64,000 nucleotides of DNA from Petrocella atlantisensis (GTDB lineage: Bacteria; Bacillota; Clostridia; Lachnospirales; Vallitaleaceae): NCBI RefSeq assembly GCF_900538275.1, contig NZ_LR130778.1:868001-932000 (forward strand). Direction: 5' to 3'. Shown in pieces: positions 9,100 to 18,247 of the stretch. The stretch's first letter is position 1; each line of letters begins with the position of its first letter. The notes beneath the pieces were generated by a model. It made no database searches. It was not told the DNA's origin and worked only from the letters and a program-made list of their open reading frames with translations. The position numbers were made by a program, and so were the translations under genes.

Positions 9100-9420
9100 A
9101 AATAATAATGCTACATGTTACATACTACTCATACTATTGCAAATTACAACTACAAAGTCAGAATTATAAAACTACAGTTACATACTTCTATACTTCATTG
9201 CTACATTGTTACAGTTACATACTGCATACTACAAACTACATATTACAAAATTCATTGTTCAGTTACATATACTACATATATTACACATACTACATATACT
9301 ACACATATTACATATTACTGTGAATCATATGAATTTGTTGCATGTACATACTGCTTTACAATAAATCTTTACTACATATTACATAACACTTACTTTGTTG
9401 CAAAACTTCGGGTTTACAAT
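9100..9420. repeat. Low-complexity degenerate TACATA/TGTA repeat tract
   Basis: On the plus strand, short units such as TTACATA, TACATACTAC and ACTACATAT recur with irregular spacing, most densely at 9260-9320. Read on the minus strand they become GTAGTATGTAA-type units, twice extended to AGTATGTAACTGTA. There are no constant spacers or unit length, so this is neither a CRISPR array nor a simple microsatellite. Confidence 0.7.
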
Positions 9421-9806
9421 GCAATGGGGATGTTCACCATTTTACCCTTTTCAAACAATCTAACAATCATCTAAACTTAAGAATTGTGTTGCTAACTGAT
9501 TCATATTCACAACATACTTATGAACTTCCATATATACGCTGTAGAGACCATATACAATTGCTACTTCAATCGTCACTTATATGTCTATCTAACGTACAGT
9601 CATTAAACGGCTTCTTTGCGCCTATTTAACCACAATATGTTGCTGATTGCCCCTCTACTATACTTCAGGGGCCTAATTAAACTGCTCGTATTGGTCCTAC
9701 CGTCTGGAGCATTTTCACTTTACATCCACTCCCTTTTCGGTCAGATACATTAATCGTACGTACATTTATCCGTTTAAAAAGGTATTCCGGAAGTTACCTT
9801 TGTCTT

Positions 9807-9835
9807 ATTATACACCCTATAGTCAGTTATTTCAA
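9807..9835 (-). promoter_or_regulatory. Strong sigma-A promoter driving the candidate RNA
   Basis: On the minus strand, TTGAAA (9835-9830) and a perfect TATAAT (9812-9807) are separated by exactly 17 bp. The box lies just past the hslO stop and points away from hslO into the non-coding region, with a predicted start near 9800. Confidence 0.75.
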
Positions 9836-9855
9836 TCTCTAATTTAACAGATTTC

Positions 9856-10740
9856 TTACACTATATTCATCCTGTCTAAAATATCTCTCAAATCGCCCAA
9901 ATCGAAGCTATATTCTGTGTTACAGAACTGACAGGACATAACAATGGGCTTGCCTTCTTGAATCATATCTTTTATCTCATCGGATCCCACCGTGATTAAG
10001 GCTTTCTCAACCCTTTCCTTAGAGCAGTCACATTCAAATCTTGGATAGACTTTCTCATGAAATGTTAAAGACAGTCCTTCCATTACTCTACGCGCTATAT
10101 CCTCACCATCGGCACCAGCATCCAACATAGCTGTCACGGACGGTAGTTTCTTAATATTGGCTTCAATCTTGTCAATAACCTCATCTTTGGCACCGGGCAT
10201 CAACTGTAGAATAAAGCCCCCACTTTGTCTTACGGTATAGTCTTTATCCACAAGAACGCCTAAAGCTACTACCGAAGGCGTTTGCTCACTGCTTGCAAAG
10301 TAGTAGGTCAGATCTTCTGCAATCTCGCCACTGATAAGATCAATTTGTCCATTATAGGGTTCTTTCATCCCTATGTCTTTGATCACATTAAGAAAACCGG
10401 TTCCTAGAGCGCCGGATACATCCAGTTTACCGTTGGGCTTTAGTGGTAAGTCCACATCGGGTCGATTGACGTAGCCTTTTACAATAGCATCTGAATTTGC
10501 TGTAACTAAAACCCCGCCCAAAGGCCCATCGCCTTTAAATTGAAGGGTCAATAGATCTTTGTCCCCTTTCATCATACTGCCCATAATGGCGCCAGCGGTA
10601 AGGGTTCTTCCAAGGGCTGCAGTGGCTACAGGACTTGTCTTATGTAGACTTCTAGCTCTTTCTACCAGCTCTTTTGTTATGGCGACGTAGAGCCTTACTT
10701 GATGGTCCTTATCTGTCACTCTTACTATATAGTCTGACAT
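9856..10740 (-). CDS. hslO: Redox-regulated chaperone Hsp33
   Basis: The protein (294 aa) has the Hsp33 substrate-binding fold and the C-terminal zinc switch CxC (in CDCSKE) and CxxC (in CQFC) about 30 residues apart. Under reducing conditions the four cysteines hold zinc; oxidation releases it and turns the protein into a holdase. AAGGAG precedes the ATG. Only one base separates it from the upstream methyltransferase stop, so the two genes are co-transcribed, probably together with the MATE and addA genes. Confidence 0.97.
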   Translation of the reverse strand: MSDYIVRVTDKDHQVRLYVAITKELVERARSLHKTSPVATAALGRTLTAGAIMGSMMKGDKDLLTLQFKGDGPLGGVLVTANSDAIVKGYVNRPDVDLPLKPNGKLDVSGALGTGFLNVIKDIGMKEPYNGQIDLISGEIAEDLTYYFASSEQTPSVVALGVLVDKDYTVRQSGGFILQLMPGAKDEVIDKIEANIKKLPSVTAMLDAGADGEDIARRVMEGLSLTFHEKVYPRFECDCSKERVEKALITVGSDEIKDMIQEGKPIVMSCQFCNTEYSFDLGDLRDILDRMNIV

Positions 10741-10741
10741 C

Positions 10742-11500
10742 TTATTTCTCCTTCATGACTTCTTGTGCGACAAAATACATACGCTGGGTGGTTGACTTTA
10801 GATCCTCAAAAGTATTGTCATGATAGAGACCTAAAAGCTTTAAACCTGATGCTTCAAGGCACTTTATCACTTCCTGGGGATCATAGCCTCGCTCATGATG
10901 TACTTCTGTTGATTTTTCGTATAAACCGTCTTCGTTTTTTATAAAAACATTTACTTCATATTCATTAATGGCTTCATCTTCGTAGTAATAGTTTTCCCAA
11001 ATATAAGCATAGTCTTCATGATTTTCAGCATACGTCTTGTTCCCTAGTACCTCTTTGAACTTGTAGACGGTGTTCATGTCAAATATAAAAAGGCCGCCGG
11101 GGTTTAAAAAAAGATTTACTTTTTCAAAAGTTTTTTCCAAATCTTCATCAAAGGTAATATAATTGAGCGCATCACCTACTGAAATCACTGCATCTACCGT
11201 TCCAAAAAGATCCAGTTCGCTCATATCCTGATTCAGATACATAACCTCCAGATTATCTTCCTTAGCCTTATCTCTAGCAATGGCCAACATATCTTCAGAA
11301 AGATCTACACCAATCATTTCATAACCCTTCTTGGCCATCAAATTGGTCATAGACCCCGTCCCACAACCCAGGTCCAAGATGAGCTCCGGTTTAAGTTTGA
11401 ATTTCTCAAATATAGATTCTATATATGTAAGCCACACCTCATAAGGTAGCTCATTAAGTGCACTATCATAAATCATGGCAAATTGTTCATAGGAAGCCAA
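10742..11500 (-). CDS. Class I SAM-dependent methyltransferase (YqeM-like)
   Basis: Motif I LDLGCGTG and the following GVDLSEDML loop mark a Rossmann-fold SAM binder of the methyltransferase-25 type. The substrate is unknown. The favoured start is TTG at 11500, because GAGGGTG lies six bases upstream and the product then begins MASYEQFAMIYD, like related proteins; GTG at 11509 is an alternative but sits directly on the ribosome site. The frame is coupled to hslO with a 1-bp gap. Confidence 0.85.
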   Translation of the reverse strand: MASYEQFAMIYDSALNELPYEVWLTYIESIFEKFKLKPELILDLGCGTGSMTNLMAKKGYEMIGVDLSEDMLAIARDKAKEDNLEVMYLNQDMSELDLFGTVDAVISVGDALNYITFDEDLEKTFEKVNLFLNPGGLFIFDMNTVYKFKEVLGNKTYAENHEDYAYIWENYYYEDEAINEYEVNVFIKNEDGLYEKSTEVHHERGYDPQEVIKCLEASGLKLLGLYHDNTFEDLKSTTQRMYFVAQEVMKEK

Positions 11501-11523
11501 TGCCTTCACCCTCTTTCTATTTT

Positions 11524-12915
11524 TTATGACTGAATCCTTACTTTTTCATTTTCCATTATAACTGGCCAATCCTTAACGCTTTTGGCATAGGTTTTTCCAA
11601 ACAGAAGCAGTACCATGGTCACACCAAAAATCTCAGCAATCAGAAAAGCAAACCACACAGCACGAAGACCTCCAAATTCTCCAAGGATATAAGCGGCAGG
11701 CAATAGAATAACCAATTGCCTTATCATGGATATGTAGAGGCTATAATGGGCCTTACCCAATCCCTGAAAGGCTGTACTGAGTATAACGCTGACACCTAAC
11801 AAGGGGAACATTAGACTAATTGTTCTAAATGCCGGTACCCCAAGTTCAAGCATCCTTGCATTGGCGTTGTAAAGTCCCAAAAGTGATGTGGGAAAGATTT
11901 GAAAGATCAGCAAACAAAAAATCATAAAGCTTACAGCCACCATGGTACTGAACTTAATAGCAGCAAGAAGGCGTTCTTTGTTTTTTGCACCAAAGTTATA
12001 ACCTATAATTGGCATGGTCCCTGTTGAAAGCCCAAAAATCGGCATAAATACTAAGGATTGCAATCTGAAATAGGAACCCATTACATCAATAGCCAGATCA
12101 CCGTATTTTGATAAAATCAAGTTAAAACCGGTAAGCATAATAGATCCTAAACCTTGCATAATGGATACCGGTATCCCAACTACAAGAATTTGCTTAACAA
12201 TCGATAGCTTTAACTTAAAATTTCTAGGGTCGGGTTTAATGATGTTGTTACCAAATAGCAAAATCGACCAAACAAATATCATGGATATAATCTGAGCTAC
12301 GACGGTTGCAATGGCTGCTCCTTCAATACCCATAGCCGGTACACCAAATAGACCGAATATCAAAATCGGATCTAGTATAATGTTCAGTACTGCTCCAATG
12401 AGCATGGCGATCATCGGTTTGATCATTTCACCTGTTCCTTGAAGCACGCTCATACCGACTTGCCCCAGTATTCTGCCAAAAGCAAACATCATGATAATCT
12501 TTGTATACGATGTGGCATAATCGATGACCATTGTGTTGTCTGTAAAGAGTACAAAAAAATCTCTGGCAAACAGTGTACCCAGTATTGCTACAATACTGTA
12601 CACAAAAACACCAACGACAACACCATGTTCTGCTATCAAAACAGCCGTCTTATGATCTTTTTCCCCGAGTTTTCTTGATATGTTTGAGTTCATGCCCACG
12701 CCTAATCCTACAAACACCGCTATAACGATGAGTTGCAAGGGGAAGGCTAAGGATATGGCCGTTAAGGCATCGTTGTTGGTATCACTGATTCTGGAGACAA
12801 AAATGCTATCCACCACATTATACATAGCTTGTACCATCATGGCAAAAATAGCCGGTAAGGACATGCTGATAATAAGTTTAGGTATGGGTACTATGCCCAT
12901 TTTGTTCTTTTCCAT
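11524..12915 (-). CDS. MATE-family multidrug/cation efflux transporter
   Basis: This 463-aa polytopic protein has about 12 predicted spans and the internal twofold pattern of MATE transporters. It begins with PIPKLIISMSLPAIFAMMVQ, and VDSIFVSR occurs in the first repeat. Family members export cationic drugs or metabolites in exchange for Na+ or H+; the substrate cannot be read from sequence. GGAGGC lies before the ATG. The gene sits between addA (36 bp upstream) and the methyltransferase (14 bp downstream), all on one strand, so one operon is likely. Confidence 0.92.
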   Translation of the reverse strand: MEKNKMGIVPIPKLIISMSLPAIFAMMVQAMYNVVDSIFVSRISDTNNDALTAISLAFPLQLIVIAVFVGLGVGMNSNISRKLGEKDHKTAVLIAEHGVVVGVFVYSIVAILGTLFARDFFVLFTDNTMVIDYATSYTKIIMMFAFGRILGQVGMSVLQGTGEMIKPMIAMLIGAVLNIILDPILIFGLFGVPAMGIEGAAIATVVAQIISMIFVWSILLFGNNIIKPDPRNFKLKLSIVKQILVVGIPVSIMQGLGSIMLTGFNLILSKYGDLAIDVMGSYFRLQSLVFMPIFGLSTGTMPIIGYNFGAKNKERLLAAIKFSTMVAVSFMIFCLLIFQIFPTSLLGLYNANARMLELGVPAFRTISLMFPLLGVSVILSTAFQGLGKAHYSLYISMIRQLVILLPAAYILGEFGGLRAVWFAFLIAEIFGVTMVLLLFGKTYAKSVKDWPVIMENEKVRIQS

Positions 12916-12951
12916 TGCTGTGCCTCCACTTTCTAAAATGCTCGTTTTGCT

Positions 12952-15900
12952 TTATGCTTCTATTTTGATTTCAATTGTTTCTGAGATACCCAAGGCATAT
13001 AGGTAAATAGCTTTTACCCGCTTACCTGTGCCTTGTTCCAAGGCTTTTTTGTAATAACGCATTTGTGTGCTGTATCTTTTTTTCAATGTATCTATGGCAC
13101 CCTCTGATATATGATCTGTTTTGTAATCCACAATCACAAGGCCTTCCTCTTCTTCAAAGAACAAATCGATAACACCTTGAACCATCCTATAATCTGATGT
13201 GACTACCCCTGCTTCAAGTTCCGGTTCAAGCCCCATGACAAATGGCTTTTCTTTAATCAACTGTCCTTTTGAAGCCGCGATTTTTGCCCGCTTTCCTATG
13301 TCTGAATCTAAGAAAGCCTTAATCGACCTAGGAAGAATACTTTTAGCTTCACGATCTGTTATTATTTGCTTTTGACACAGCTCTTTTATCCTATCTGCTA
13401 TGGAATTTTCCTCCATTTGAGATAAGAAATCAAGATGATACATGACTTTGTGATAGGCTTGTCCCCGCTGGGCCCCTGTCATCGGTTGCTCTCCTGCAAT
13501 AAAAACCGGTCGTATGGATGTTTTTTCCCGGGTGGGTAGCTTTGTATAGCTTTCTTCTTCAAGCCGCTTGATTTCTGATACGGATTGGCTAATATCCATC
13601 TTGGTCAAGGTATCATAAGTATATGTCCAAGCCATTTTTGACTCAAAATCAAGATCCAACTTGGCTTTTTTCTCTTGATCCTCTGGAGTCAAGGCTTTTA
13701 AGATGGAAGGGTTACTTTCATAATCCAAGTATGTCTTTTGATATATGGTTAGACTCGGCTCTATGGATTGAAGGGCGACTTTTCCTGAGTACTCAAGGCC
13801 CGTATTGGCATACAACTCTTTAGCCTGACTATGGCGCATCAGTGCCAACATAATCCAATCCAAATAATTCTGACAACTTTTAACCGTTAGAGTGCCAAGG
13901 TGAATGCTTTCAATACTTAGAGCCCTTGACCATTTTTCAATCTGTTTATCCATATTTTTTGCTGAGCCAATGAGGATTAGTTTTTCTCGTGCTCTAGTTA
14001 AAGCTACATATAGGATTCTAAGCTCTTCTGATTTTAATTCCTGATCCATTTTTGACTTAAGAACTTCTTTGATGGGTGACTGTATTTTAATCCGTTCCTT
14101 AGAAAGAATTGTATCTGTTCCAAAGCCAAAATCCTGATGGATGAGCACCGATTGTCGGATGTCATTTTTATTAAAAAGCTTACTAAGGGCTGGAAGAATA
14201 ACCACCGGATACTCGAGCCCTTTACTTCCATGAATACTCATAATGGTCACTTGATTGCCCTGTTCATCATGAAGCAATGCTTCACCTTGATCGATGCTAT
14301 GCTTTTTCATATGTTCCATATACCTTAAGAAGTTAAAAAGGCCTTTGAAGCTTATCTGTTCGTACCTATGGACTTGATCTAAAAACATGTCCAGATTGGC
14401 TTGGCGCTTAGGTCCTCCAAGCATCATAGAAACATAATCATAATAACCCGTGTCCTCAAAAATCTGCTGTACCAAGCCGTATAAACTTAAGCTATTTTTC
14501 ACTTGGCGCCAATGCTGTAGTACTAGTTGAAATTTGACTACTTTTTCATCTAAGGGTGTGTTCCCAATTATGCTATTATAATATAGTGTCAAGGCGCTGT
14601 GAAAATCTACTTCCGGATCTGTCAGTCTTATTGTGACCAGTTCATCACCCGTAAACCCAAACATAGGTGCACGCAAGACTGCAAGCAAAGGTATATCTTG
14701 CTTAGGATTATCAATAATTCTAAGCAAATTGAGTAACGTTTTTATCTCGATGGTCTCAAAGTATCCAGTAGCCAACCGACTGGCCACAGGTATACCGAAG
14801 CTTGCAAATGTCTCTACGAAAGCTTCTGACCAACCTGTCATGGTCCGCATGAGTATAACAATATCTTTATATGCCAGACGTCGCTCTGTCTTTTCTTGAC
14901 CATCATAGATCATCATAGGTGGATCTAAGGCCATAAGGCGTTGTATCTCAACGGCGACTGCCTGTGCTTCAATCTGTCTGGTTGTAAGCCCCCTAAACCC
15001 TTCACGTTCAATTAATAGAACTTCTGTATCGTAGACATCTGATTCTATTCGATAGTCCGCACCTAGATTCAAGGCTGCAGATGCATCATAGTGGACATCT
15101 CCTATTTTCTTGGACATCAATTGTGTAAAGAGGTAATTGGTCATGTCCAGAATCTGTTTTCGACTTCTAAAATTCTGATGCAATTCAATTTTTTGATAAT
15201 GACTTTCTTCGGTTGTATAGGTATCGTATTTTTCTGAGAATAACTCCGGCTTAGCCAAGCGAAATTTATATATACTTTGCTTCATATCCCCTACCATAAA
15301 GATATTAGGCTTTCCCTCTGTTATTCGTGATACGTTCTGAATTAAGGTTTCTTGAACTAAGTTGCTGTCTTGGTATTCATCCACCATAATCTCCACAAAA
15401 CGGTCTGCATAGATCTTGGCCACCTCTGTTGATATACCTTTATCATCCAATAATATATTCAGAGCAAAATGTTCGATGTCATTAAAGTCTATCATGTTCT
15501 TATCGGCTTTTTTTTCTTGGTAGGCTTCTGAAAATACTTGAATGATGGCGGCCAGTGTTTTCATATGACCATGACTGATCGCCGTCATCTTTAAGAAAGT
15601 CTCATCATAATCAAAGCCATATTGGTTTTGCATGGTTTTAAGCTGGTCTTTGATACGGCCAATCAGAGCTTTAACCGGCTCACACACTTCCGGTTCTGTT
15701 CCTCTTTTGGCAGACTTGGCTCTTGGATAGTCCAGATTGTTTAATATCTCAAAAACAAACCTCCTATTGTCTTTAACGGACTCAAGATCCCTTAGATAGG
15801 TATCATAGATCGTAAGGGTTTCCATCATTGGCTTAAGACGTATATCTGTTTCTATAATCTCCGCCGCTTCCCTAGACAAAAGTTTAAGGTCATTGATTTG

Positions 15901-16569
15901 TTCAAATATTTCTTCCATCATATAAGTGATATAGGGCGATTCGTACCATTGGTCCAAGTTTCTTATATCTAATAAGTCTATGCTGTTTTCCAACCATTTT
16001 TCCGGCATTGGGTGACTTCGACTGAGCTTATATACAGATAGAACTAAGGCTTCAACCGCCTTATCGCTTTTCCCCGGTGCATAACTTTCAATGAAATCCA
16101 GATAATTTGTATCACCTTCTGTATAAAACGTCTCTATAACTTCTCCTAGGACTTCATTTTGCATGAGTGTGAGCTCTATCTCATCTCCTATCTTAAAACT
16201 AGGGTCCAGGTTAATCTTGTAAAAATAGTTTTTGATGACCTGCAGGCAAAAGGCATGCAAAGTCATAATATTGGCTGAGGGCAATAGCGTAAGCTGCTGC
16301 TGCAAATATAGATTCGTCGGATCATCTTCAATCGCACTGTAAAGTGCATTACCGACTCTTTCTCGCATCTCCGATGCAGCTGCGTTGGTAAAAGTCACCA
16401 CAAGTAAGCTGTCAATTGAAACAGGTTCTGTCTTATCTGTAATCATGCGGATGATGCGTTCAACTAAGACGGCTGTTTTTCCCGAACCGGCTGCTGCTGA
16501 AACCAGTAGATTTCTTCCATGGGTCGTAATGACTTTGCTTTGTTGCTCTGTAAATCTTACTTCACTCAT
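12952..16569 (-). CDS. addA: ATP-dependent helicase/nuclease subunit A
   Basis: The product (about 1205 aa) has the UvrD-like Walker A SAAAGSGKT near the N-terminus, VDEYQD in the motif II position, and a C-terminal RecB-type nuclease with VIVDYKTD. AddA is the 3'-5' helicase and one of two nucleases of AddAB, which resects double-strand breaks to Chi-like sites for RecA loading. ATG at 16569, preceded by GTGGGGTG, is the preferred start; an in-frame GTG at 16581 is possible. Unusually, addB is not adjacent but about 11.5 kb away on the same strand. Confidence 0.95.
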   Translation of the reverse strand: MSEVRFTEQQSKVITTHGRNLLVSAAAGSGKTAVLVERIIRMITDKTEPVSIDSLLVVTFTNAAASEMRERVGNALYSAIEDDPTNLYLQQQLTLLPSANIMTLHAFCLQVIKNYFYKINLDPSFKIGDEIELTLMQNEVLGEVIETFYTEGDTNYLDFIESYAPGKSDKAVEALVLSVYKLSRSHPMPEKWLENSIDLLDIRNLDQWYESPYITYMMEEIFEQINDLKLLSREAAEIIETDIRLKPMMETLTIYDTYLRDLESVKDNRRFVFEILNNLDYPRAKSAKRGTEPEVCEPVKALIGRIKDQLKTMQNQYGFDYDETFLKMTAISHGHMKTLAAIIQVFSEAYQEKKADKNMIDFNDIEHFALNILLDDKGISTEVAKIYADRFVEIMVDEYQDSNLVQETLIQNVSRITEGKPNIFMVGDMKQSIYKFRLAKPELFSEKYDTYTTEESHYQKIELHQNFRSRKQILDMTNYLFTQLMSKKIGDVHYDASAALNLGADYRIESDVYDTEVLLIEREGFRGLTTRQIEAQAVAVEIQRLMALDPPMMIYDGQEKTERRLAYKDIVILMRTMTGWSEAFVETFASFGIPVASRLATGYFETIEIKTLLNLLRIIDNPKQDIPLLAVLRAPMFGFTGDELVTIRLTDPEVDFHSALTLYYNSIIGNTPLDEKVVKFQLVLQHWRQVKNSLSLYGLVQQIFEDTGYYDYVSMMLGGPKRQANLDMFLDQVHRYEQISFKGLFNFLRYMEHMKKHSIDQGEALLHDEQGNQVTIMSIHGSKGLEYPVVILPALSKLFNKNDIRQSVLIHQDFGFGTDTILSKERIKIQSPIKEVLKSKMDQELKSEELRILYVALTRAREKLILIGSAKNMDKQIEKWSRALSIESIHLGTLTVKSCQNYLDWIMLALMRHSQAKELYANTGLEYSGKVALQSIEPSLTIYQKTYLDYESNPSILKALTPEDQEKKAKLDLDFESKMAWTYTYDTLTKMDISQSVSEIKRLEEESYTKLPTREKTSIRPVFIAGEQPMTGAQRGQAYHKVMYHLDFLSQMEENSIADRIKELCQKQIITDREAKSILPRSIKAFLDSDIGKRAKIAASKGQLIKEKPFVMGLEPELEAGVVTSDYRMVQGVIDLFFEEEEGLVIVDYKTDHISEGAIDTLKKRYSTQMRYYKKALEQGTGKRVKAIYLYALGISETIEIKIEA

Positions 16570-16659
16570 ACTGCACCCCACTTTCTCTGTCTATTTTAGC
16601 TGAAAACCTTAGATTATGCCATAGATAAACAGCTATTTCATAGAAAATATTCCCTCATG

Positions 16660-16688
16660 TTTACAGACATCCATCAGAAAGGTATAAT
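16660..16688 (+). promoter_or_regulatory. Sigma-A promoter of pyk
   Basis: TTTACA (16660-16665) and a perfect TATAAT (16683-16688) are separated by 17 bp, giving a leader of about 45 nt before the ATG at 16738. The box rules out upstream in-frame starts. Confidence 0.8.
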
Positions 16689-16737
16689 GAATGTGTATGT
16701 GTCAACTAGAATGATCTATGATAGGAGAACCCTTCTC

Positions 16738-18156
16738 ATGAATAAAACCAAAATAATATGTACCTTGGGTCCCGCCAGTGACAACAAGGAAACACTAATA
16801 GCACTGGTAAATAACGGATTAAATGTGGCACGCCTTAACTTGTCCCATGGTAATCAGGAATATCTTTTAAAGAATATTAATCTGATTAAGGAAGTACGAG
16901 AGGAACTGAACCTTCCCATTGCAATTCTTATGGATACCCGTGGGCCTGAGATTCGCACCAAGACTTTTGTAGACGGTGGTGTTGATTTGTTTGCTGGTGA
17001 AGAGATCCGTCTGTGTCTTGGTGACTTTGAAGGAACGGCTGAAAGGTTCTGCATTACTTATGATAATCTCTATAAAGATGTCAAAATTGGCAGCAGCATA
17101 TTAATAGATGATGGACTTATTGATGTCGAAGTTACCGGAATTGAAGATACTGACATAATCTGTGTTGTCAAAAACGGTGGCAGGGTTAAAAATAGAAAAG
17201 GGATTAATGTACCCGGCGTAGATGTAAAGCTTCCCGCTCTGACTGAAGCTGACGTAAATGATATTATTTTTGGTATAAAAGAAGGTATCGACTACTTAGC
17301 AGCTTCCTTCATTCGTACCAAACGAGATGTGGAAGAAATTCGTACTTTACTAGATCAAAATGGTGGTGAGCACGTTCATATCATCGCAAAAATCGAAAGC
17401 CAAACCGGTGTGGATAATATCGATGAAATCATAGAAGTATCTAATGGTGTCATGGTTGCAAGAGGCGACCTAGGCGTAGAAACACCTGCCGAATACATCC
17501 CACAGATTCAAAAGAAAATCATTCATAAATGTAACGCTGCAGGTATACCTGTTATAACCGCAACACAGATGCTGGACTCCATGATTGTCAATCCAAGACC
17601 AACCCGAGCAGAAGTCTCAGATGTTGCCAATGCCATCTTAGATGGTACGGATGTCATCATGCTATCTGGTGAAACTGCTGCTGGTTCCTACCCTGTTGAA
17701 GCTATTAGAATCATGCGAAAAATTGCAGAAGCTTCCGAGGAAACTGCAGACTATGAAGCTGTATACAAGAGAATCACAGAGGTTCTTGATAAAAGTGTGA
17801 CTAATGCCGTCAGCTATGCTACCTGTACCACCGCTATGAATCTAAATGCAGCGGCTATTATTTGCCCTACTTATAGCGGCAAAACTGCACGACTCATTTC
17901 CATGTTCCGACCGGAAGCACCGATTATAGCACCTACCATCAATCCTATTACACAACGTCAATTAAATATGTTATGGGGTGTAGTACCTATTATTATGAAG
18001 GCTGAAAATTCTTCTGACATCTTATTCTATAAATCCATAGAACATGCTAAAAATTTAGGTTTTGCCAAAAATGGCGATACCGTTGTCATTACTGCAGGTA
18101 TACCGCTTAATACAAAAGGTAATACCAACTTAATGAAAGTCATGGAAGTGGAATAA
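16738..18156 (+). CDS. pyk: Pyruvate kinase
   Basis: The product (472 aa) starts MNKTKIICTLGPAS, the classical N-terminus, with AGGAGA nine bases upstream; longer in-frame starts lie upstream of the predicted transcription start. The catalytic signature (IIAKIES), the ARGDLGVE block and TATQMLDSM...RPTRAE are present. It transfers phosphate from PEP to ADP at the end of glycolysis. It lacks the extra C-terminal PEP-utiliser-like domain of bacilli and many other Firmicutes (about 585 aa), so it is the short form. A 91-bp gap without a terminator suggests read-through into the next gene. Confidence 0.97.
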   Translation: MNKTKIICTLGPASDNKETLIALVNNGLNVARLNLSHGNQEYLLKNINLIKEVREELNLPIAILMDTRGPEIRTKTFVDGGVDLFAGEEIRLCLGDFEGTAERFCITYDNLYKDVKIGSSILIDDGLIDVEVTGIEDTDIICVVKNGGRVKNRKGINVPGVDVKLPALTEADVNDIIFGIKEGIDYLAASFIRTKRDVEEIRTLLDQNGGEHVHIIAKIESQTGVDNIDEIIEVSNGVMVARGDLGVETPAEYIPQIQKKIIHKCNAAGIPVITATQMLDSMIVNPRPTRAEVSDVANAILDGTDVIMLSGETAAGSYPVEAIRIMRKIAEASEETADYEAVYKRITEVLDKSVTNAVSYATCTTAMNLNAAAIICPTYSGKTARLISMFRPEAPIIAPTINPITQRQLNMLWGVVPIIMKAENSSDILFYKSIEHAKNLGFAKNGDTVVITAGIPLNTKGNTNLMKVMEVE

Positions 18157-18247
18157 CTTTTTGAATTAAAATAATTAAAGTTGGCTTATGAATCTTCCGA
18201 TATTACCTATGGACACTATTGTTTTTTTATCCTACAGAGGTGATTTG

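Larger units (their letters stand above)
9008..9800 (-). ncRNA. Candidate long structured non-coding RNA (about 790 nt), unknown family
   Basis: A strong minus-strand promoter (9835-9807) leads into a region with no plausible protein gene, and the first good terminator downstream is the palindrome at 9037-9008. Within the first 400 nt at least six hairpins follow one another: TGCTC/GAGCA (9683-9711, with an inner GGT/ACC), GCCCCT/AGGGGC (9649-9672), TTAAA-GGC/GCC-TTTAA (9603-9629), a compound hairpin at 9542-9587 whose inner GAUUG/CAAUU stem uses a G-U pair possible only on the minus strand, TGTTG/CAACA (9487-9514) and GGGT-ATGG/CCAT-ACCC (9410-9447). The last 350 nt are a low-complexity UGUA-rich tail with stops in all frames. 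It does not resemble tmRNA or RNase P RNA; 6S RNA could not be confirmed or excluded. Confidence 0.45.

Noticed and set aside
9100-9420. CRISPR array
   Set aside because: Units are short, degenerate and irregularly spaced; there are no constant repeats or unique spacers, and no cas genes are nearby.
9108-9474. Open frames of 71 and 119 codons on the plus strand in the TACATA tract
   Set aside because: The translations are low-complexity Thr/Tyr/Ile strings produced by the repeat, there is no ribosome site, and the signals nearby point to minus-strand transcription.
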